64,000 nucleotides of DNA from Euleptes europaea. Lineage: Eukaryota > Chordata > Lepidosauria > Squamata > Sphaerodactylidae. This document shows positions 21,701-40,566 of the stretch, piece after piece. The stretch is taken from positions 1,500,501-1,564,500 of the forward strand of contig NC_079332.1 in assembly GCF_029931775.1 (NCBI RefSeq), read 5' to 3'. The notes under the pieces were generated by a model, which was not told the origin of the DNA, did not search any database, and saw nothing but the letters and a program-made list of their open reading frames with translations. How positions within the stretch are numbered: the stretch's first letter is position 1; each line of letters opens with the position of its first letter. Both the position numbers and the translations under genes were made by a program.

Positions 21701-22616
21701 AAGCTGCTTTCGGGGGGGCTGCTTCGTCACCCTTTGGTTAATACAGCTGTTGTAAGGTGTATTGTTGAGGGTTCGCAAGACGAGAGAGATCAGGGCAAAA
21801 GCCACACCATAATCTACACAGGGGCATTACGATTTTGGCCATTTTTTGGTCAGCCCTTTTCCAAATCATTCCTAGCAGAGGGTTTCTCTTTTTCACTGCT
21901 GCTGCATAGAGTCAGCATCTTCATAGAGTTGTCCACTACAACCCCAAGATCTCTTTTCCCTCTCAGCCAGTTTAGACCCCTTTGGCTTATATTTAAAGTC
22001 AGGATTTGTAGTTCCGGTTTGCATCACCTTACGCTTGCCAGCCTTGAATTTCACATGCTGCGTTGTCACCCGTTTGCCCAATGGCCGTATTCCTGGACGT
22101 CGATCCTGGAGTCCGAGAGCCTGCTGGCTTTTGGCAAGAGAAGTCCAGGGAGCAGGCGGTGCTCGGGGCGGGGGAGGCTGGCCGTTCCCCCCCCCCCCCC
22201 GGGCGGCTTCCTCACCTTCCCTGTCCTTGCAGATCGTGTGGCTCCTCTCGAGCCTGGGGGGCCAGTTTGGCTTCTGGATGGGGGGCTCTGTCCTATGCCT
22301 CATTGAGTTTGGGGAGATCATCATTGACTTCCTGTGGATCACCATCTTGAAGCTGATTGGCTGGTGCAGAGGGCTGAAGCAGAGGAAGGGCGAGGCCCCG
22401 GCAGCTGATGCCGTCCCCACCGTGGCACGGAGGGTGGAGGCTCACTCCAACCTGGCATTCCAGGAAGAGGAGGCGGCAGAGAACCTGGAGGCCGAAGGCA
22501 CGTGTGAACCGGGCACCCCCCCGCCCAACTACGACTCCCTCCGCGTTTCCTCTGTGGACATGGGCGACCTGGAGAGCGATGGGGAGGGGTCCTTATCCGA
22601 CCAGAAGATAATTTAA
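9760..22616 (+). CDS. SCNN1B: SCNN1B, epithelial sodium channel beta subunit, complete (692 aa, 14 coding exons)
   Basis: Coding exons: 9760-9802, 13256-13574, 14174-14465, 14751-14941, 16478-16581, 16985-17148, 18072-18170, 19865-19957, 20398-20515, 20822-20897, 21030-21087, 21387-21448, 21566-21641, 22233-22616 (TAA 22614-22616). All junctions are GT-AG and the total is 2079 bases. The protein is a subunit of the heterotrimeric apical Na+ channel. Residues about 67-88 form TM1, followed by a large Cys-rich extracellular domain. Residues 566-608 hold the pre-TM2 loop and TM2 with filter triplet GGS (582-584), and a PPPNY Nedd4-2 site lies at 661-665. The cytosolic THG motif near TM1 is kept. 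The start was chosen because ATG 9760 is the first ATG seen in the spliced leader, has context gacaATGG and an in-frame TAG at 9751-9753. Human beta-ENaC begins at the methionine encoded here at 13264. Exons 7-8 carry about 28 residues not in human. Confidence 0.93.
9984..10012 (+). mobile_element. MIR-type SINE head fragment
   Basis: Contains 'agcgtggggtggtggttaag', the 5' tRNA-like head shared with the full copies. The rest is absent or unrecognisable. Confidence 0.45.
10275..10684 (+). mobile_element. CR1 LINE 3' end (family A)
   Basis: Sense copy from 'tcaagtccatgaagcgctgt' to 'gatgaccctggtggcccctt' in SCNN1B intron 2. Its terminal octamers are degraded. Confidence 0.85.
11246..11446 (+). 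mobile_element. tRNA-Ala-derived SINE
   Basis: The tRNA head 'ggggctgtggcagagcatct' has lost part of box A. Box B (ggttcaatc) is followed by 'tctccagtt' and the shared tail ending 'aggcagcttcatgtgt'. It lies 73 bp upstream of another copy in the same orientation. Confidence 0.85.
11519..11724 (+). mobile_element. tRNA-Ala-derived SINE
   Basis: Good copy with box A (tggctcagtggtcgagc), box B (agttcaatccc) and anticodon-loop-like ttggcat. The head resembles tRNA-Ala. The tail ends 'ggcagcttcatgtgttcatg'. It is not a tRNA gene because the CCA-side stem runs on into the SINE body. Confidence 0.88.
12889..13175 (+). mobile_element. MIR-type (CORE) tRNA-derived SINE, 79 bp upstream of SCNN1B exon at 13256
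   Basis: Shows the head 'gcgtggtgtagtggttagga', box B 'ggtttgattccc', the MIR-like core 'gtgaccttgg.gtagtcac... acctacctcacagggtg' and the tail 'gtcggcatataaaagccaac' followed by TTC repeats. The core is recognisably related to mammalian MIR. Sense to SCNN1B. Confidence 0.87.
13744..13967 (+). mobile_element. tRNA-Ala-derived SINE
   Basis: Nearly intact head with 'tggctcagtagtagagcc' and 'gggttcaatccccggcatct', and a full tail to 'catgtgttcatgtgttca'. It lies in the SCNN1B intron after the TM1 exon, in sense orientation. Confidence 0.9.
15155..15458 (+). mobile_element. CR1 LINE 3' end (family A)
   Basis: Sense, more strongly 5' truncated than most copies. It starts at 'tctagacatcaggaagaact' and ends at 'ccaactctatgattc'. 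SCNN1B intron between the exons at 14751 and 16478. Confidence 0.85.
16165..16464 (+). mobile_element. Full-length MIR-type SINE ending 12 bp before a SCNN1B acceptor
   Basis: Complete copy from 'gccagcgtggtgtagtggtt' to 'aaaaaccaactcttcttct'. The AG of the next exon is at 16476-16477, so the pyrimidine-rich SINE tail forms much of its polypyrimidine tract. Confidence 0.9.
17189..17388 (+). mobile_element. MIR-type SINE, 5' truncated
   Basis: Begins within the body at 'ctggtgaactggatttgttt' and keeps the core and the tail 'cagcatataaaaaccaactc' with TTC-like repeats. Sense to SCNN1B. Confidence 0.85.
17395..17625. repeat. Inverted pair of an unclassified interspersed repeat
   Basis: 17395-17525 contains 'ggtatgagctttcgtgagcc' and 'aaggtgctactggactcttg'. 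17545-17620 contains the antisense counterpart, 'cagtagcaccttagagac' and 'gctcataccc'. The two halves face each other inside a SCNN1B intron and could pair in RNA. I cannot assign a family. Confidence 0.55.
17628..17717 (+). mobile_element. MIR-type SINE, 3' end only
   Basis: Has 'ggtgattgtaagccggtttg', 'gtcggcatataaaaaccaac' and the tail (TTC)n. Probably the displaced end of the copy 240 bp upstream, or a separate truncated insertion. Confidence 0.8.
18450..18732 (+). mobile_element. CR1 LINE 3' end (family A)
   Basis: Sense copy from 'ttttctaacagagcggttcc' to the terminal 'ctatgattctatga'. It lies in the SCNN1B intron 18171-19864, which appears to have no counterpart in human. Confidence 0.87.
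19362..19650 (+). mobile_element. MIR-type SINE, head missing
   Basis: Starts at 'ggtggactcagatctggaga' and ends at 'aaaaccaactcctcctcgtc'. A short internal duplication of 'agctctct' is present. Sense to SCNN1B, 213 bp before the exon at 19865. Confidence 0.85.
19834..19862 (+). repeat. CTT microsatellite forming the polypyrimidine tract of SCNN1B exon 8
   Basis: About eight uninterrupted TTC/CTT units run straight into the acceptor ctag at 19861-19864. No other pyrimidine tract is available for this exon. Confidence 0.85.
20083..20290 (+). mobile_element. tRNA-Ala-derived SINE with box A/B spacing deletion
   Basis: The head 'tagctcagtggcagagcctc' is followed by a short deletion before box B (ggttcaatcccc), then the shared tail to 'agcttcatgtgttcatgtg'. 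The defect probably abolishes the internal promoter. Confidence 0.85.
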
Positions 22617-23182
22617 AGGCCTTTTTTTTTTGCCTCCGTGAAGCAGGGCCAAAGAGCCCGGGAGTCTTCCAGAGGCCTTTTTGGGGTTTAACCGTCCACT
22701 CTTGCTTGACTCCTTCTCGGGAGGGCAGCTGCTTTGGAGTTGGTGATCCAGCAGAGCTCCACGGGGCTCTCTGCTCCTGCAGGCCGGCACTGGGGAGGGG
22801 TGGGGGGGTCAGGGCTTTGGGGGAATCGCCCCTTGTTGCTTTTCCATCAGACCCTTGAAGAGAGATAGTTGGCCCCAACCAAAGGCCGAGCAGTGGAGGC
22901 TTTGGGAAGTTGGGTGGGTGGGTCTGAGTGTGGGGCAGAGGGAGAGCTTTGGTGTTCTGGTCCAGAAACGGATCTGGGCTTGCAATGGGGAGAAGCCCCC
23001 CGCCCCTGCGCAGCCTTGCTCCTTCACTGGTGGGAAGCAGCGCGTCTCCTGGATCCGGCCCACTAGCAGGCAGCAATAGGGCTGAGTCAAAGATGTCCTT
23101 GTGTTCTGCTCCCCACCGCTGTCCGTGGGAAAGAGCACGCCCTTTCATGCGTGTTGGCAAAAGCATTCTACGCACCAATAAA
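22617..23182 (+). promoter_or_regulatory. SCNN1B: SCNN1B 3' UTR and polyadenylation signal
   Basis: GC-rich 3' UTR after TAA. AATAAA lies at 23177-23182 in 'cgcaccaataaagatgccgg', with a GT-rich region downstream (ggtgctgtttatgttgg). Confidence 0.75.
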
Positions 23183-23454
23183 GATGCCGGTTGTTGGAAG
23201 CGCTCTTGCGGGAGATGTGGTGCTGTTTATGTTGGGGCTGTGGGAGGGGGAATGCTCCATAAACTTGGGTATGGAGGGGCAGGGGGGCTTGGCCAGCATC
23301 GGGGCCCACCCTTCGGAGCACAGCCCCAAGGATGGGGGCAGTGCCTGCTTCTTTAAGAAAGTCAAGAAGAGTTTGGCCCAGCCCGGGTGACGTAAAAAAT
23401 GGTTTCTTGGCATCAGCCCATAGTTTTCGATTCAGGTAAGATGGTTAAAATGCT

Positions 23455-23978
23455 CAGGGCTGTTTCGCTTGGGAAGAAGGCGGTTAAGGGGAGACATGAT
23501 AGAGGTCTATAATATTATGCATGGTGTGGAGAGATTGGACAGGGAGAAGCTTTTCTCCCTCTCTCACAATACTAGAACACGGGGGTCATCTGCTGAAGTT
23601 GGAGGGTGAGAGATTCAAAACTGATAAAAGGAAGTATTTCTTCACACAACTGCATAGTTAAATTGTGGAACTCCCTGCCCCAAAATGTGGCGATGGCTGC
23701 CAACTTGGAAGGCTTGAGGGGAGTGGACATGTTCATGGAGGAAAGGGCCATCCATGGCTACTAGTTAAAATGTATACTAGTCATGATGCTATTCTCTCCA
23801 GGATCAGAGGAGCATATCTATTACATGAGGTGCTGTGGAACACAGGCAGGATAATGCTGCTGCAGTCGTCTTGTTGGGGGCTTCCTAGAGGCGCCTGGTT
23901 GGCCACTGTGGGAACAGACCGCTGGACTTGAGAGGCCTGGGTCTGATCCAGCAGGGCCTTTCTTATATTATGTAAAGG
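23455..23978 (+). mobile_element. L2-like LINE 3' end (family B), most complete copy
   Basis: Runs 'ggggagacatgatagaggtc', 'ctccctctctcacaatacta', 'gtggaactccctgccccaaa' and 'tctgatccagcagggccttt', ending 'cttatattatg'. It lies between SCNN1B and COG7 and is the best reference for the family B fragments elsewhere in the window. Confidence 0.72.
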
Positions 23979-24798
23979 AAATGGCAGGCACTGCTGGGCA
24001 GGAGAGGGGGGGGGAGAGACAGCCCACAACTGGCCTTTCGAAGTGCCAACCCTCAAACGGCATTCGCGCCGTCTTGAACACCGGGCATCTCTGGTAAACT
24101 GGGACAGCTTTGTCCACGGTGACACCACCACACCACAGCTGACTGATGGCTGCCTCTCCAGCAGCCCCTGCCCTCCAGGCTCAGCTCACCCACCCCCGTT
24201 CCTTTGTCCTAGGGAGGACTTGCACCTTGAGGTCTGGAATGCTCTCCCTGTGGACAGCAGCACGTCCCCCTCCTCCCAGAAGCCCTTTCCTTGCAGTCTA
24301 CTGCTGTAGCACACACGTGGGGCAAGCCAGCTGCCGCACTCCCCAGGAGAGGACATGCAGGTGACGTGCCCCCATTTCACAGGATCGGCACGGGAGGGGG
24401 CATTGGTCAATCGGGGCACCTGATAGAACAGGTTTTCCTGCCCGGGGCAGGCCAGCACCTCACGGGATGCTGGCCAAAGACACCCTGGCTCAAGGGGCAG
24501 CGGGGGCAGGCAGTCTCTCCCCCCGCCCCGGGCACCAGAGCCGGCACAGACTGACTGTCCCAGCCCTCCTGCAACTGGCCCACATTCAAGCAATGGGGCT
24601 CTCCAGCCGAGGTTGCAGAAGGCCGCCTGGGGGCCTGCCCTGTTTCTCCCCCGCCCCGCTTATTTGAAGCCAGCTTTACTCCAGAACTCCTTTCCAGGGA
24701 CCTCCTTGCACCCCGGCCCCCCCAGGCATGCATGCCACCCCCGCCAGGAGCCCCTGGCACCCTCTTCACACAAAGGACGAGCAGCCTGCTCCAAGCTT
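23979..24798. other. SCNN1B-COG7 convergent intergenic spacer
   Basis: The two genes converge here. Apart from the LINE end upstream I see no exon, RNA gene or strong repeat in this stretch, only GC-rich sequence. Confidence 0.5.
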
Positions 24799-24804
24799 TT
24801 ATTG
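24799..24804 (-). promoter_or_regulatory. COG7: COG7 polyadenylation signal
   Basis: TTTATT on the + strand is AATAAA on the COG7 strand, 73 bp beyond the stop codon, which implies a very short 3' UTR. Confidence 0.75.
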
Positions 24805-24876
24805 AGTCCTCTGTCCTTTTCCAGCCACTTGGGGCCCCTGCAGTCCCCCCACCCCTCAGAGTTCTGGCCCAGGGGC

Positions 24877-36669
<11,793 letters not shown>

Positions 36670-37059
36670 GGGGCAGAGCGGCTACGGCCTGAAAGGGGAG
36701 GCGGGGGCCGGGCGTTAGCCTCACCCCAGCACTCAAGCCCAAGCACTCTCCGTCCCAGACGCAGGAAGGTCTGAAGCAACCAGGAGCCCAAACAGCTCAG
36801 CTGCTGACCCCAAGCAGGCCTGGGCAGGTAGTACTGCAGACTCTGCTGGAAGGCAAAAATCCCCAAACCAAGGGCTCTCCTCCACCTCTCTGTCAGATCT
36901 TCCCTCCTTGGAGGCCAGGATGGCATGTATCAGCCCCACTCCCCCTTTAGCAAACCTGTGAGGTGGATTGTGCAAAACTTGCCCAGAGCACCCAATGTAC
37001 TGTGCTGAGACGCCATGCAAGGAAACAAGGAGATCTGAACACACTGGGAAAGGGGGTAG

Positions 37060-37597
37060 ATGTGAACAACATGCAATTCAACAAGGATAAGTGCTGAGTT
37101 CTACATCTGGGTAACAGAAATGAGGGACATGCATACTGGATGGGGGCTACACTTCTGGGTAGCGGTGGGTGTGAACAAGATCTTGGGGTATGGGTGGACC
37201 GTGAGCTAAATATGAGCAGCCAGTGTGATGCAGCGACAAAAAAGGCTAATGCGATCTTGGGGTGCATCAACAGAGGCATAACATCCAAATCGCAAGATGT
37301 CATAGTTCTGCTGTACACTGCATCGGTCAGGCCACACCTGGAGTATTGCATACAGTTCTGGAGGCCTCACTTCAAAAAGGATGTGGACAGAATGGAGCGG
37401 ATGCAGAGGAGAGCGATTAAGGTGATCAGGGGCTTGGAGACCCAGCCCTACGAGGAAAGACTGAGGGAGCTGGGAATGTTTAGTCTGGAGAAGAGGAGGT
37501 TGAGGGGAGGGCATGATTGCACTCTTTAAGTATTTGAAGGGTTGTCACTTAGTGGAGGGCAGGGAGCTGTTCCTGTTGGCAGCAGAGGATAGGACTG
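37060..37597 (+). mobile_element. CR1-clade LINE, ORF2 C-terminal end plus 3' UTR start
   Basis: A frame open from about 37140 reads LGVWVDRELNMSSQCDAATK, then KANAILGCINRGI and RPHLEYCIQFW, the C-terminal segment typical of CR1 reverse transcriptase proteins. Upstream it is interrupted by stops. COG7 intron 1, antisense to the gene. 5' truncated and inactive. Confidence 0.88.
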
Positions 37598-38165
37598 ACA
37601 GTGTGTGTGTTAAGTGCCGTCAAGTCACTTCTGACTCATGGCGACCCTATGAATGAAAGTCCTCCAAAACGTCCTATCTTTGACAGCCTTGCTCAGATCT
37701 TGAAAATTGAAGGCTGTGGCTTCCTTTATTGAGTCCGTCCATCTCTTGCTGGGTCTTCCTCTTTTCCTGCTGCCCTCCACTTTTCCTAGCATGACTGTCT
37801 TTTCCAGTGACTCTGGTCGTCTCATGATGTGACCAAAATACGACAGCCTCAGTAGTCATTTTAGCTTCTAGGGTCAGTTCAGGCTTGATTTGATCTATAA
37901 CCCACTGATTTGTTTTTTGGTGGTCCAGGGTATCTGTAACCCTCTCCTCCAACACCACATTTCAAAGGAATCTATTTTCTTCCTATCAGCTTTCTTCACT
38001 GTCCAGCTTTCACACCCATACATAGTAATAGGGAATACGATGGCATGAATTAATCTAGTCTTGGTGGCCAGGGACACACCCTTACACTTCAAAATATTTT
38101 CTAGCTCCTTCATGGCTGCCCTTCCCAGTCTCAATCTCCTTCTAATTTCTCAGAAGGACTGGCAG
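37598..38165 (-). mobile_element. Bov-B (RTE clade) LINE, 3' end
   Basis: The - strand frames read TMYGCESWTVKKADRKKIDS and later MRRPESLEKTVMLGKVEGSR, hallmarks of the Bov-B ORF2 C-terminus. The 3' end 'tcgccatgagtcagaagtga' then a TG/AC tract lies at the left. A frameshift separates the two frames. Bov-B is widespread in squamates and known for horizontal spread. Confidence 0.88.
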
Positions 38166-38189
38166 TAATGGGTTTAAATTGCGGCAGAA

Positions 38190-38490
38190 CATAAGAACAT
38201 AAGAAAAACCCCATCAGGTCCAGCAGTCTGTTCACACAGCGGCCAACCAGGTGCCTCTAGGAAGCCCCCAAACAAGGCGGCTGCAGCAGCACCGTCCTGC
38301 CTGTCTTCCACAGCATTTAATACAATAGGCCTGCTCCTCTGGTCCTGGAGAGAATAGGTGTGCATCATGACTAGTATCCATTTTAACTAGTAGCCATGAA
38401 TAGCCCTCTCCTCCATGAACATGTCCACTCCCCTCTTCAAGCCTTCCAGGTTGGCAGCCATCCCCACATCCTGGGGCAGGGAGTTCCACA
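38190..38490 (-). mobile_element. L2-like LINE 3' end (family B)
   Basis: Antisense copy starting 'cataagaacataagaaaaac' and passing 'aggtgcctctaggaagcccc' to 'tggggcagggagttccacaa'. Same strand as COG7. Confidence 0.7.
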
Positions 38491-38577
38491 ATCTAACCAT
38501 GCATTGCGTGAATAAATGCAATTTAACCATGCATTGCGTGAATAAATACAATTTAGCCATGCGTTGTGTAAAGGAAA
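38488..38577. repeat. Three-copy 30-bp minisatellite
   Basis: The unit 'ttaaccatgcattgcgtgaa' plus 'taaatacaat' is repeated about three times, the third copy diverged. It seems to have arisen by local duplication within the adjoining LINE fragment. Confidence 0.75.
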
Positions 38578-38725
38578 AGGTACAGGCTGGATATTACGAA
38601 AATATTTTGACAGTAAGAGTAGTTCAGGAGTGGAATCTGGAGGTCTTCAAGCAGCAGTTGGGCGAACACTTGCACTAGACGGCCTGCACGGCCCCCTCCA
38701 ACATGCAGCATGACTAGTATGATTG
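38565..38725 (+). mobile_element. LINE 3' end of CR1 type (diverged)
   Basis: Reads 'gtagttcaggagtggaatct', 'aggtcttcaagcagcagttg' and 'ggcctgcacggccccctcca', which parallel the CR1 3' UTR but are diverged from family A. Confidence 0.55.
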
Positions 38726-38759
38726 CATTATACGTGTACACGCATCCACACAAACAAAC

Positions 38760-39110
38760 ACGTACGGTCCCGGGGGGGAGCTCACCTGCGCGCCTGCGCA
38801 AAGCGCGACCTCGCACTCTCTGCGGCTTCGTCAGCCCAAGTCAGGTGGCCGCCATCTTGCCTGAGGGCTGCTACGCGCTCCGAAGCTCCGCCTCCCGTAG
38901 CTTCATGCCCTTTCCATCGGAGACTTCCCGGAGGGCCCCCCACGTGATTGTCCCAGTACTGCCTACAGTGGCCAGGATTGGTTCAGAAACCTAGTCCGTG
39001 ACGCACGTCACCCTGGGATTGGTTATTTGGCACGAGGGGGCGGGAACTGCAGCGGATCAGGCCAATTGGAATCCTCAAGGCGGACCCCCCCCCCCGAGAG
39101 GACCGCACGG
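38760..39110 (-). promoter_or_regulatory. COG7: COG7 CpG promoter and non-coding exon 1
   Basis: On the - strand a donor GCGCGCAG/gtgagc ends exon 1 at 38786. Upstream of it the - strand has CAAGATGGCGGCC, a YY1-type motif in the orientation usual just inside the transcription start. Farther upstream ATTGG occurs at about 38975, 39017 and 39063 (CCAAT on the COG7 strand at the first two). The start site is probably near 38880. Confidence 0.7.
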
Positions 39111-40416
39111 CTGATTCGGATGAGCAAGGTGACTGACAGGCACTCCTGCAGGGGCGCAGCGAGCAGTCTCCGCCTTCCTCCTGGCACAGCAGAAATTCAT
39201 GCAGAGGAAGCAAACTTCCGGGGCGGGGAGGTATCTTGGGTTGATAGGGGCTTTTAGTTATTTCTTGCAGCTTTGGCAAGGTCCAGGACCCCCAAGATGT
39301 ATGTGGGTAGATTTTAGGGTGGTGCATGAACTTGGGTGGGGAAAAGAATTACACCTTTATTTTTTGCTAACTTCTAACTGAAATGCAGCATAACTGTATT
39401 TCAGCAAAATTTGTTTCCTTTGTAACCCTATGCATTTTTATTTTATGCATTTAAAAACCTTATTCTGAGGAGTCCATAGACTTCACCAGACTGCCAAAGG
39501 GGTCTATGGCAGGAAAAAGTTTAAGAACCCCTCTGAAGACAGCACCCCTGTATGAGTATGTGTGTCGCTGACACTGCTTAGCTGAGTAGGGTTGCCAACC
39601 TCCAGGTACTAGCTGGAGATCTCCTGCTATTACAACTGATCTCCAGCCGATTGAGAACAGTTCACCTGGAGAAAATGGCCACTTTGACCATTGGACTCTA
39701 TGGCATTGAAGCCCCTCCCTTCACCCCACCCTCTTCAGGCTCTGCCCCAAAAAACCCCCACCGGTGACGAAGAGGGACCTGGCAACCCTATAGCTGAGCT
39801 GGGTCCTGCCTGCATTCACGCTTGGCAGAGGGTCTAAGCTGTGGCCTCTGCAACTTCATTATTTAGATTATTAGATTTCCCCCCTCCCCTACCTATGGAT
39901 AGCCCACTTAGCTGCCTCCCTCTCCAACGCTCCTGTATTCAGCGTGAATTTCTTTGCAATGCCCAAGCAGAGGCAGTAGATGGGGGGCGGGGGCAGGCAG
40001 AGAAACCTGGTGCCAGGACCATGACCCACCAGGAAGTAGACCTGCACAAGTGTTATTCAAATGAGCAGGAAGCGTGTGAACCTTTGACAGTTACAGTCTG
40101 TACAGAAAACGTGAGTCGTGTGATTCTGGAAACAATAGCAATGACGAGGGCAGGAGGAACTGGGCAGCCCCATGGTCAAGGGGGATCTCTGAAGTCTCTT
40201 GCTCCCAGGGCACCTTTGTTGGCACTCCTGGCACCTGCTGGCTGCCCTGCTCCCTCGGCCACATAGGCAACCAGAACAGCCGTCGTTCAGCTTACAGGTA
40301 AGATATAGAGTAGGCAACATTCCCAGCCAAGCTAAGCATCCTGCTTCTGTCTGGTCCCTTCAGGATCATTTGGGGGGGGGGGGAACTATCCCACACGATT
40401 GATAAAATATAAGCAT
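39111..40416. other. COG7-GGA2 intergenic spacer
   Basis: Apart from the hAT element listed separately I see no exon or RNA gene. A G run lies at 40374-40383. Confidence 0.5.
39587..39790. mobile_element. Non-autonomous hAT element (204 bp) with perfect 8-bp target duplication
   Basis: Starts TAGGGTTGCCA and ends TGGCAACCCTA, a perfect 11-bp inverted repeat. The flanking 8-bp duplication TAGCTGAG (39579-39586 and 39791-39798) is exact. Three relatives sit in UBFD1 intron 1. Confidence 0.92.
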
Positions 40417-40422
40417 TTTAAT
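40417..40422 (-). promoter_or_regulatory. GGA2: Probable GGA2 polyadenylation signal (ATTAAA)
   Basis: TTTAAT on the + strand is ATTAAA on the GGA2 strand, 145 bp past the stop codon. No AATAAA was seen nearer the gene. Confidence 0.5.
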
Positions 40423-40566
40423 CAAACATTTTTATCAAAAAGGTGCTGATTGGCTCACAGAAAGGGGATGCCCACTAAATCCAATCCCTGGGCAACCTCT
40501 GGGCACTCGGGAGGCAGGCGGAGGATACTCTCTCAGAAATCAGCGGGCAAGCTCCCCCCACTTTCT

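Noticed and set aside
37140-37529. 129-codon open frame resembling a protein-coding exon
   Set aside because: It is the C-terminal part of a CR1 reverse transcriptase protein, not a host gene.
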